Source: Vitis vinifera
Taxonomy: Eukaryota; Streptophyta; Magnoliopsida; Vitales; Vitaceae
DNA length: 64,000 bases
Direction: 5' to 3'
NCBI RefSeq assembly: GCF_030704535.1
Contig: NC_081818.1
Coordinates: forward strand, 509,001 to 573,000
The notes beneath the pieces were generated by a model. That model had not been told where the DNA came from. It worked only from the letters and a program-made list of their open reading frames with translations, and ran no database searches. The first letter of the stretch is position 1, and each line of letters starts with the position of its first letter. Of the stretch, positions 40,381 to 50,361 are shown piece after piece. The translations under genes and the position numbers were made by a program.

Positions 40381-43344
40381 TACATTTTATGCATCTAAAT
40401 TAATTTTTTAGAATAATTATTTTTGCGTAAAGTTTTGTTTATAATTGGTGTCATAGCCAACAAAGTTTGAATCATAGAACATAGTTTTCGAATTTTGATT
40501 ATTGTTTGATCTTATGGATAATTAAAATATATATATATAATGTGATGTATATGAATGATCGATGTATTAACATACGTTTTGAATATTTTATAATTTTAAT
40601 TATATTTATTGTATGATTTTATGAAAGTTGCAAATTTATAATTAGTAGTTTAACATGTGATTATAAAAATCATATCATGTGATGTATAAGAGAAAGATTT
40701 ACTTGTTTGTTTGTGGTTAATCATATTATATATCGTTCAGCTTATGAAATAAGTGTTGATAAACCTAACGGAGGATCATTACTATGTTTGATTATATGAT
40801 AAGAGCTTAACAATAAAAAGTTAATGAAGTTTTTACTCAAAGGTGTTGAACTTCCTTATGTTTCAATATTTTAATTTTAATAGTTATGTCATGTTTATAT
40901 AACTTATAAATTATTATAATTCAATCAAATTGTACGATTATAATATTTTTCATGTTATGTGATTGTAAGGCAATATCGGAAGATACAAGGTCAAGTTAAT
41001 TGCAAAATGATACACTTAAAAAGAATGAATCGATTATAATGAAACATTTTCTCCTATTTCTAAAAAAATTTCTCTTAGAATAGTCAAGACCTTAGTACCT
41101 CATTTTAACTGAACTTACATCAATGGACACTAAAATTGTCTTTTTGAATGGTGACTTGCATGAAGAGGTTCATATGGATCAATCCGAGAGTTTTCGGGAT
41201 AAAAAGGTGATGAACATATAGTACGTAAACTTAATAAGTTGATATATGGTCTAAAGCAAACTTCTAGACGATGGTATCTCAAGTTACATGAAAGTTTCAT
41301 TACTTTTGATTTTAAAGAAAATCTAATGGATCAATGTATATACTTTAAAATCAATGGGAGTTAGATTTGTATTATTGTATTATATGTTAATGTTATACTG
41401 CTCATTGCAACAATATGGGAATGATTTATGAAACCAAACAATTTTGATTTAAGAACTTTGATACGAAGGATCTTTATGAAACATCTTATGTAATAGGCAT
41501 TGAGATTCATCGAGATAGGTCACATGGATTATTAGGATTATTCCAAAAAGAATTATATTGAAAATTATTTTAAAAGGTTCAACATACAAAACTATTTTGA
41601 CAGTGTTGGCCATGTTGTGAAAGAAACTATATTTTGTGAACTTCAATATCTCAAAAATAATATTAAAAAAATGGAACAAATTTCTTATGCTTCTATGATA
41701 GGAAGTATCATGTATGCTTAAGTTTGCACATGACTAAACATAGCTTATGCAGTGGGTATGTTTAGTTAATACCAAAGTAATCCAAGTATTAAACATTAGA
41801 AAGCAATTAAGAAAGTGTTGCATTATTTGTAAGGGATTAAGGATTGCATGCTTACATATTGAAGAACAAATAATCCAGATATTATTGGTTATTTTGATTC
41901 TAATTATTTTAGCTATAAAGATACCAAGAAGGTCTACTTATGGCTATATTTTTATGTTATCTGATGTAATATTTAATAGAAGAATCATAAGTAATCATTG
42001 ATAACTTTTTTTACAATAGAGATTAAATATGTAGTGTATTATGAAGTCATATGTCATGCAATATGGTTAAGAAATTTTGTGTCAAGGGTTACACATTATT
42101 AATTCGATAATAATACAACTAAGAATATATTGTGATAATATTGTTATTGTGCATTTCTTCAAAAATGATAAAACTAGAGGAGAATCAAAGCACATTGATA
42201 TTAAGTATTTGATTATAAATAAGAGATTTCAAAATAGAGTTGTCTATATTGAACATATTAATAATACATTAATGTTGACAAATTCTTAAGGTCTTCCACC
42301 TAAGCTTTTTAAGAATTATGTTCCATGCATAAACCTAATGATGAGTCTATCAATTTTAGATTAATTAAGAGTTTAATGTATCTGACCACATTATAATGTA
42401 AATAAAGTTCTTGATTATGATATATTGATAATTATAATTATATTACTTTTACACATCAATTTTGTGCAAAATATAATTGTTTAAAAGTTAATGGGACCAT
42501 TATATAGGTGAATTAATATTGTCGTTTATTGATTCATGTTAATGGAGGTGCTAAAACTTTAATCTTTGAAGAATATCGGACTGTTGTGTAGTCTAATCAT
42601 TCCAATGATTTGGTATTAATGGTTTCATAAAACATAATCTTAATGTAATTGATGACAACATTTTTAGAATTTATTATGCTCATATTATGTTGTAATTTAT
42701 TACAAATATAATTATATAAGCCAAATGAGAAATTGCCAACCTTTCTTTTTATTTATTATATAATGTGTGACCATTCATATTTTTAAAGGGTATATCAATT
42801 GATAGGTAGGTGAAGTAATTGATATGACATCCAAGAGTCTTGCTTGTGTAAGACTAAAATTATAAACAAAAAGTTGTCATTTGCATAAATATGGTATTAT
42901 AACTTCTATAGCCTATCATTATAAAATTTATTTTGTACATAAAGTTTATGAGTAATGGAGGAAAATAAAAAATTATAACTCATACAATTACATAAATCAA
43001 TTCAAGTTGGTAACCCATCATTATTCATTAATTTGCATGTAATGTTGGTAAATGAAAATTATAACTTTCATGTAGTTTTTTATGAGAAGACTAAAAATTA
43101 TAAATCTTTTTTATAAGATTAAAGTCCCGAGTCACACTCTCATTCTCATGTTTTGATCATATTATTTATAACAACGTATGCAATACAAGTAACATGTCCA
43201 CGATATGAGAGTGGTGAGTTTTTAAAAGATCTTGACAAAAAATAATTGACAAGGTGACTTAGGGTTATATTAAAAATGTTATGGATATCATGGATTAAAA
43301 CAATAGTACAATCATTGTTTTGATATTTATTTAGTGCTAACAAC

Positions 43345-43565
43345 TAAAGCCTACATTTTATTCTTGAAAATTTTAAAATAAAATATAAAGAAAATAAAAT
43401 AAAAAGTAAATAAAAGGTGAAGAAAAATAAAAAATTAATTATTTATATATCCTACTTTAAATTCATTTCACTTACTTTATATAAAGATTTTAATTATATT
43501 TATTTTTTTATTTTTCATAATAAAACAAATAGAAAATCATTTTTCCCCAAAATATAGTATTAAAT
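43345..43565. mobile_element. Diverged MITE remnant, same family
   Basis: AT-rich text aligns with the middle of copy 1: GAAGAAAAATAAAAAATTAA, TTCATTTCACTTACTTTATATAAAGATT, and AGAAAATCATTTTTCC. The inverted ends are lost. It lies at the matching place in the right-hand LTR of the old copia element. The MITE may therefore have been in the LTR before the element inserted here. Confidence 0.5.
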
Positions 43566-44801
43566 TCTCTTCTAAACTATTTTTAAATTAATCTTTGTTC
43601 ACGTGACCAAGACCCTTTTTTTTTCATTTGCTTTCTTCGTTCTCCCCTCATCGTTCAAAGCCGTGGCCCAATTTTATTTATTTTTTCACCATTTTCTTCC
43701 TTTCTTGTTTTTCTTTCCTTATTGATCAATTTCTATGTTTGTTTTCAAGTTTAAAATATTATTACCTTATAAATTCTACCTCACTTTGATTTTTAACTTT
43801 TCTCTATTTATCATTAAATCATTTATTTAATTTAACATTTTTCTCTTTGTATACATTAACCATATTGTGGACCCCGCATTTTCGGCTCAATGTGTTTCCC
43901 ACTCGAATGGCGAGTTCGATTTTTATTTTTGAAAAATGATTTTATTTGATTAAGAAAATTGACTTGGAGTCGCCACTTATTTTTGTTTTATTTTTAAAAG
44001 GGTAAACAAAATAAGAAAGAAAAACCCTAAATGTGACTCCTTACTTTGGAAAAGGTGGTTTGTGAAAAACCGGATCGGTTCGGGGGTCAGGTTACTTATC
44101 GGGAAGGTACGGTAAATACTGTAGCACCCCTCTAAGTCCCTAAAACGGGTCTCTACTAATAAAATGAAGCTGATATGACAATCAATGAGAAAATCAATGG
44201 ATACTCAAATCAATCTTGTACTTATAAAAAAAGGAATAGGTATAGAGAGTGCGTACCTGGGCCACGAGCTCTAACGCGCTATCAGAAACAGGGTTAGAGA
44301 ACAAACACAGAAGGATAATGTGTATATCAAGGAACAGAGTAAATCAATTACATATAGCTAATGAATCAATCAATCAGTCAATCAATCATGAAATCTCATA
44401 TGTAGGGCCCCCACCAAAACCCAATTCATTTTTGCATGAATTAATTCCATAAATTTCATTATTCGAAATTACGGAACTCAAATTTTTAGAACATTTTAAA
44501 TCACGAAAAATTTGAAAGTGGCTCGCTAAAAAGAAAATGGCGGCCAAATTTTATTGAAAATGAGATTTTGATACTTAAAACTCTAAGAGTGAAAATTTTG
44601 GAGTTGAGATTATTTTCTAAAAAAATGAGGATCTGGAAGATTATTTAAAAAAATGAGGTCTGAAGAATTATTGTAAAAGTCGAAGAGGATAAAAAGGGAG
44701 ATGTCACGTGACCAAAGGTGGTCATGCAACTGGATAACTGGATACATGCATGCATGGGACCAGGGTGGAATGAGGGGATTGGATTCTTCAAGATTGGAGG
44801 C

Positions 44802-44999
44802 TGCTTGGAAGTTGACCTTACAGCGTAGGCGTTGGATATTCATAAGCCAGTTATTGAAAGCCAGACGGTAAGAAAATGGGGTAATTGCAATAATTCCATG
44901 ACTCTTTAACACAGGCGAGATATCCTCCAAATACCATTTAGCTGAAGCATGAACAAGTATTATTTTAATTCTGGTGGCTCGAATAGTTGCAGCCCAATA
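44802..44999 (-). pseudogene. O-fucosyltransferase-like gene fragment inside the 3.7-kb element
   Basis: A minus-strand open stretch of about 60 residues reads HASAKWYLEDISPVLKSHG, then IIAITPFSYRLAFNN and IQRLRCKVNFQA. This pattern (aromatic-rich segment, 'ITPFSxRLAFNN', 'IQRLRCKVNFxA') is typical of plant O-fucosyltransferase family (PF10250) proteins, Golgi glycosyltransferases or relatives. The similarity stops abruptly on both sides. Nothing else of the usual protein of about 500 residues is nearby, so it is a single captured exon or a piece of one. Family call from memory. Confidence 0.6.
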
Positions 45000-45029
45000 C
45001 TCCCTCGTGCCCCAAGAAAAGTCACAAGA

Positions 45030-45557
45030 CAACTCTCTAATTCAGGATGTAGGATCACGAGTATAACGTTTAATATCACAGCAACAGCTAGCAACGGCAT
45101 CACCAGTCCCCAATCTCAGCTGGCTCAAACTTTTCCTCTGCCTGAAGCAGCTGCTACAACATCCTAATCTTTGCCAAATCAAAATGTGGGAATTCCTCAT
45201 TGTGGCCCAATACACGCATGGGTTGAGCTCGGTCCCAACTAGGAAATGTGTTCGATCGTAAAGAAATTAGAGTGTATCAACTCAGCCAAAGGCATCCAAA
45301 CCAGCATCCAAATTCAAACAGTCGCCAAGGGAGTGGAAGAACTCAAGAGATCATTCAACTTCAATGCCTCAGAAGTCATCCCTCAACCTTGCAATGATGA
45401 CCATCCTTGAGAAAATATCGAAGGGCTTTTCAGTCAAACAGGAATAGAGAACCAATTGGAGGCGCATTAGGTGGATCAGATGCAAAATAAGGCGCTGATG
45501 ATTCCAATCTAAAGGAAGCAAGGATGATCCGCGCGTAAACAGAGGTAACTGGGCGTC
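45030..45557. other. Unassigned interior of the 3.7-kb element
   Basis: Moderate GC content with several open stretches. On the plus strand one reads AKGIQTSIQIQTVAKGVEEL, which is coiled-coil-like, but stops interrupt it. It may be a third captured fragment or element-specific DNA. Confidence 0.3.
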
Positions 45558-46505
45558 CTAAATAATGCATGGTCTAGCATCAAAGCTATCAGCAACAAAG
45601 TCTCCTGCATGGTACTGAATCCACTTTCCAGGTTCATCCAAGTTACACTGAGATGTGGCATGTTGATCATCTGAAATCCATAGCTGGAAACACACCGGTC
45701 TTATGTAGAAAAAAAAACCAGAGTTATATACCCATATCCTCATGGCGTGAGCATATCGAGCCCAACCCATAGCTGGTTCATCAAAGACATCATTACATCC
45801 ATAAGCTGTATAGTTGTTGTGACCATCAGTCATGGATTCCACATCAGAATCACGGTAAAGATAATCAAATGGATTTTGCAAGTAAACTATGTCAATATCT
45901 GAAAACAGAACAATGTAACCTAGCTGTAAGAACTCCCCCAAGATCCGAAACTTCAGTCCTGAGATAGCATGGTTACCTCCTGTTCTTGCAACTGAATCAA
46001 TACCTTCATCTGGGTCTCTCTTGTACACTGGGACATTATTGGATTTGCAGAAATTTCCAATGTCGTCATCTAATGCCACAACCAGGTAATTGGGTATACC
46101 CACTCTCTTGATGTTAGCGAACCACACCTCCAATGCGACAGGCACTATGGACCTTGAATACAGCTTCTTTGTGATGCGATGCTTCCTCTTAACTGCCCAT
46201 GCAGCAACGTCCTTCTGGTGCTGTTGTTTGGGGGCTCATGTTTCTTCGTGTTTCTCTGCACCACCCTCATCCTCGGCAGTTGAATGCTCCTAAAACTCCT
46301 TAGAAGTGACCCATCGGGTAAGACGAGGGTTTTCAGGAGCTGGAAGTTGTGTTTCCTGACGTGGTCGCTGACATATATTGGTCCCCGAAGATAGCCCGTG
46401 AAGCGGCGTGGAACTCAGCACATGGGTGGGTGGATTCACCACAATACCAACACACAATAGCCCAGTGACGATGAAAACCAGAATTGCTGTACGTGGATTG
46501 ACCAT
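45558..46505 (-). pseudogene. GT77 arabinosyltransferase (RRA-like) gene fragment inside the 3.7-kb element
   Basis: The N-terminal part (46505-46290) encodes a short type II membrane anchor (MVNPRTAILVFIVTGLLCVG) and a Pro-rich stem. The catalytic part (46145-45750) reads [59 protein letters not shown] and [20 protein letters not shown]. This is the core of RRA-type GT77 enzymes, which add arabinose to hydroxyproline-rich wall proteins in the Golgi, and it includes the DxD motif (DID). After about residue 150 of the catalytic frame the resemblance ends. The last 45 residues (from [11 protein letters not shown]) are unrelated to RRA, so the C-terminal third is missing. Anchor and catalytic parts are in different frames. 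It is a truncated copy, and an active product is unlikely. Confidence 0.7.
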
Positions 46506-47021
46506 AATACCAAGCCAGGAGATGGTATAGCAGACTAAGAGAGCAGGCAGTTTATCCTCGCCTCCAAAAATAAAGCCAGATTCAGAAATATCTCACGAGC
46601 AACAACTGAGCCATCACTTGTATATTCCAATATTAGTGCCCAACCAATCAACCAGGCAATGCCTTCTCCAACACCTAGTTACAAATAATGGTAGGCTCTA
46701 CCAACAGATGAACAATGTCTTGCAAGCCCATTTTCATCAAAGTATTGGACATCCATGTAGCTTTTCAATCACACAATATCTGTATCATGAGAGTCCCCAG
46801 GATTACTGCTGAAATATATTATTGGAAATTCCTTGCTCCTTCGGGCAGAGGTGAGAAAATAGATGCTCACCAGGACCAATATCAGAAACAGGGGAAGGTA
46901 GCTAAAACAGGGCACACATGGTAGAAACAAAAAGGAATTCATACAAGCTACGTTCCGTATTTTTATCAACGGGCTTTGATGATGGTGAGTGAAATCAAGC
47001 CAAATATCCCTTGGAGTTGCA

Positions 47022-47041
47022 AACAAAACAAAACAAAACAA
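47022..47041. repeat. (AAAAC)n microsatellite
   Basis: About four AAAAC units inside the 3.7-kb element. Confidence 0.85.
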
Positions 47042-47575
47042 AGATTTCTATATGATATATGGTGAAGCTAAAACAGAGCCACTCTCAAAACCAACCAGAG
47101 AAGTGAAGAATGTAGCAATAATAAACCATTAACTCAAACATGAATCATGAAATCAAACACATTATCAAACAATCAACCACCACTGTTGAGAGAAAAATAA
47201 CAAGACTATATACTGATAAAGTAAATCCCCGGATTTATGGTATCCATACCTCTCTTTTCTTCTCCCAAAAGCTCTCTCCCGTTACTCCTGTTTTCTGTCT
47301 TCACTTCCAGAAAACTTGCCCTTCAAGCTCCCTCTATCTCTCTCTGGTCACTCCCTCCTCTCTCTGCCAGAAAAACAGCAGCCAAAAGTACCACTGCCCC
47401 CTCTAGCTTCCTCCTAGCTCTCAAACCAATACCCCCTCTAAAGCTCAAGGACCTTCCCCTGCTTCTAGCCTCTTCCTCTTTTTCTCTATCTAGCTTCCTC
47501 TCTCCACTACCCTGCAGCTGCCATCCTCAATCGGGCTGTAGAGATGTCCCCCCAAAATGGGGTCTACACACATAT

Positions 47576-48900
47576 ATATATCTAGAAATATCTAAAATAA
47601 TTTTTTTATTCTATTTCCCGTAACTTTTTTTTTTTTAATATCTTAACTAAACAAATGAAAAACAATAGGAAAAAAATACGCACTATTTCCCAATATGTTT
47701 TTTTTTTTCTCAATATCATCTTTCTTAACTAAAAAAATGAATAACGTTTAGGGAAAAAAACATGCAACAAGGAATGAAGATATTATTTTTATGTTTAATT
47801 TACAATTATTTTTCTATTCTTGTTTCATTTTCATATTTTAGTAATAACGAATTATGAATTTTGAAGAGGAACTAACATTTTCTACCATTTAATGTATTTT
47901 TGTTAATTTTATTTTTATGTAACAAACTAATTTTAATTATGTAAAATCTCCTTAACTTTAAAATACGTTTACAAAGTTAAGAAAAATCCATATAAAAATA
48001 ATATCTCATATTTGATGCATAATATCATATATCTTATAAAGACCTTCTTACGTAATTATTGAATTGAAAAAATCATTTATTCCAATTCCAATAATTGCAA
48101 AGTTTCTTGATAAAATAAAGATTAACAATCACTATAATATTAATATAATGTTATTAAGATATATTTCATAATATCTCATATTATCCAAAGAGTTCGTAAA
48201 AATCGTGTTTCCAAGGTGGATAATATTCATTATTTCATCTATCTTTATTGAAAACTAGTAAAATTTAAATAATAAATTTTATTGAGTTATACACTATACA
48301 GAATCCGCAAATGAAATTTTTCTTAAGATATTCCATGGTATCTTTCCCGCCATTGTTAAACCAACCGAAAACAGAATCTTCTTTCCCGCCATTTTTAATG
48401 TTAAATGCTTCACATCTAGGGGTAGGAGAGGACATTCACGTTCTACAGTGGAGGCGTTTTCTTCTTCGTGGGCTAAGTGATGCCCAAAACGACGTCGTCT
48501 TTACACTCAAACTGCAACTTACTAAAACGACGCCGTTTCATATATGACCCTCTTCCCCTGCAAATGGGCTCCGAAAATGGTCCGTTTCAAATCGAGTTAC
48601 TCAATTTACACGATTACCCCTCAAGGCGTTTGAATTTCCCGCCAATAATGGCCTTTTTGGTCCCAAAGGTTGTCTATTTCCGTCAATTCAATGAGAAAAT
48701 GGATGGCATAATCCGTAATTTTTATGAAATGCCAGCCTTGTTTTGGACCAAACCGACGTATATAATTGGCCTTTCCCAGAAACTCGAAACTCAAATTCAG
48801 TCCCGACTCGATCCCGCTTCGGCTGTCTCGTTTCTCTCTCTCCCCATCTGGCTTCGATCTCTTTCAGATTTCTCTCTTAAATTCTGCAGTTTTCTTCTAC
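47576..48900. other. AT-rich intergenic DNA and promoter of SPT16 copy 1
   Basis: Very AT-rich to about 48300, then GC rises toward the SPT16 promoter. The plus-strand open frame at 48477-48980 overlaps the promoter and leader, has no domain, and is probably not translated. Confidence 0.5.
48485..48540. promoter_or_regulatory. Two near-palindromic AAACGACG-CGTTT motifs
   Basis: AAAACGACGTCGTCTTT at about 48486 and AAAACGACGCCGTTTCA at about 48524 are 38 bases apart, some 0.5 kb upstream of the SPT16 leader. The first holds an ACGT core (bZIP-type); the second is the widespread plant promoter word ACGACGCCGT. Confidence 0.45.
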
Positions 48901-48999
48901 TTTCCTTCGTTTTCTCTCTGATTTTCATTTCAATCTTCAATCGTTTTCTGTTTCTGGACCGCCTTATCTTCGAATCATAACTTCATTTTTCGGAGTTGG

Positions 49000-50361
49000 T
49001 TTGAAGTTTTCGAAACCCTAACCCTAGGTTGTTACACTTTTCGAGAGGGTTTTGAGGTCTCAGAACTCAAACCCTAACCCTACCTGAACCCAGACATTCT
49101 CCTTTTCCATTCGAAGGCTGTAGAGAGCTTCTTTGAGAAGAGCAAGCAATGTAAGTTCTTAGCTTCGTTTTGTATGGATTTCGCTCTTTGTTTTTACTGT
49201 CCGGAAGTTTTCGAAACCCTATTTCCTTTTGTACGCGTGAGGTTTTGAGATAAAATATGGAATACTTGAGTTTTACGTTTGGGATAAAGTGGTTGTTTTT
49301 TAAAACCCTAACTTTCATCTCTGTTTGTCGAGGAACTCTTGGCGCTCTAGTTTTCGAACCCTAACCCTTTCTAAAGTAAAATATTTTGCTTTTTTGCAAT
49401 TGAAGATCCTTCAAAACTACTTTGAAACACTCAGTAATGCAGAGGTTTTGCTTGTATATAGATGTTTTTTGTACTTGGTTTTTTATTCTCAAACTTTGAA
49501 AAGGCCTGATAGAAATTAATAAGCGAATTTTTCCTTGATCAAGTATGAAATATTGGTAGATGCTTTTCGGGGAAATAAAGGAATTGATCGTGTTTTATTT
49601 TCTGTGGTTTGGTTTGAATTGGAAATGGCAGATACCTGAACGAAAAGTAAACCTGGGTTCTGAATTCGCATCAGTGGTTCTAGGATTTGCTTCATACTTT
49701 ACAAGTAATAGCAAGTTAGCCCTTTTCCTTTTGGTTCCCATTTGATTTCAACAAGTGGTTTCATGCATCCTTGATTTTGTAGGAGATGCAGAATTAAATT
49801 GAGACTAAGAGTAAAATAAATAGATAATAGATAATTAATATCCTAAATTTTAAGGTTGAATCATGATCATCATTATTTCTTTGAATCATGTGTACTATTG
49901 TTTTTTTGATCAAGTTACCTGCAGAAATAAAATAAAACAAGATTATAGTAGTAAATATTGTTGTTGTTGTTGTTATTATTATTATCACTAATTATTGTTA
50001 AATTTCAACCCTGCTTGCCTATCAAGGGAATTATGGTTTAGTTTTATCAAACAATGAGGTCATATTTTGTTTTTGAATCTTAATATTTTCATTGTTTGCA
50101 ACCTGAGGAAAATGAGAACTCCAGTCAACCAAACCTAATTCAATTATTTGGGTAAGTAGGGTTAAGCTAGTCAATTTTTTTTTTTATAAAAAAAACAGTA
50201 TAATATGCTACCCAAAGTGTTTTTTTTTTTTCCTCCATTTTGCTCAGGAATCAAAAAGGTGATTAAAAAACTACTATAAATCAATATTCATGGTTTGGTC
50301 ATTGATCATGTACCTAATTTTTTTTGTGCAGCAGTCTAGTTCTGTACCCAGGAATTTTTCA
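49000..50361 (+). other. SPT16: 5'UTR of SPT16 copy 1 with a leader intron (about 49151-50331)
   Basis: Donor CAAT/GTAAGTT at 49150/49151; acceptor TTTTTTTTGTGCAG ends at 50331, 30 bases before the ATG at 50362. The leader intron is about 1.18 kb. Transcription start is not fixed. A TTG/TTA microsatellite lies in the intron at about 49958-49985. Confidence 0.65.
49014..49368 (+). promoter_or_regulatory. SPT16: Cluster of telo-box (AAACCCTAA) motifs in the SPT16 leader and leader intron
   Basis: AAACCCTAACCCT occurs at 49014-49026 and 49070-49082, AAAACCCTAAC at about 49302-49312, and GAACCCTAACCCT at about 49356-49368. Telo-boxes are frequent near starts of plant housekeeping and cell-cycle genes and can bind Myb-type telobox factors. 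Confidence 0.6.

Larger units (their letters stand above)
39860..43610 (+). mobile_element. Old, heavily decayed Ty1/copia element
   Basis: The interior (about 40980-42345) is a recognisable but badly broken copia reverse transcriptase and RNase H region. Surviving pieces include GIEIHRDRSHGLLGL, STYGYIFMLSD and ESKHIDIKYLIINK. A degenerate primer site (TTGGTGTCATAGCC) lies near 40444-40457. Flanking blocks repeat in the same orientation (ATTGACGGGTAGGTGAA near 39912 and ATTGATAGGTAGGTGAA near 42798; GATCTTGA-like blocks near 40003 and 43230), as expected for decayed LTRs. Gag to integrase is missing. The pol part has many breaks, and the element looks several million years old or more. The outer limits are approximate. 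Confidence 0.6.
43866..47570. mobile_element. 3.7-kb TG...CA element with 5-bp target duplication carrying host gene fragments
   Basis: It starts TGTGGACCCCGC and ends GGGGTCTACACA, so the ends are short inverted repeats with TG...CA termini. CATAT flanks both sides (43861-43865 and 47571-47575). The first 0.6 kb contains GGAGTCGCCACTTATTTTTG and GGATCGGTTCGGGGGTCAGG, text I associate with the long LTRs of plant gypsy elements (Tat/Ogre type). I find no second copy of that block at the right end, so this is either a very long solo LTR or a non-autonomous element. No gag or pol was seen. Inside, on the minus strand, are fragments of two host genes, listed separately. Their presence makes gene capture more likely than a plain solo LTR. 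Confidence 0.65.

Noticed and set aside
43866-47570. MULE or Pack-MULE explanation for the gene-carrying element
   Set aside because: The duplication is 5 bp rather than 9, the inverted ends are only about 10-12 bp, and the termini are TG...CA, all of which fit LTR-type ends better.
48477-48980. 167-residue open frame upstream of SPT16
   Set aside because: It lies over the promoter and leader, has no domain, and ends in a hydrophobic low-quality stretch; likely chance.
50290-50361. Longer SPT16 start giving 24 extra residues
   Set aside because: It starts inside the leader intron, whose acceptor ends at 50331, and family proteins begin MAERR/MAD-like.
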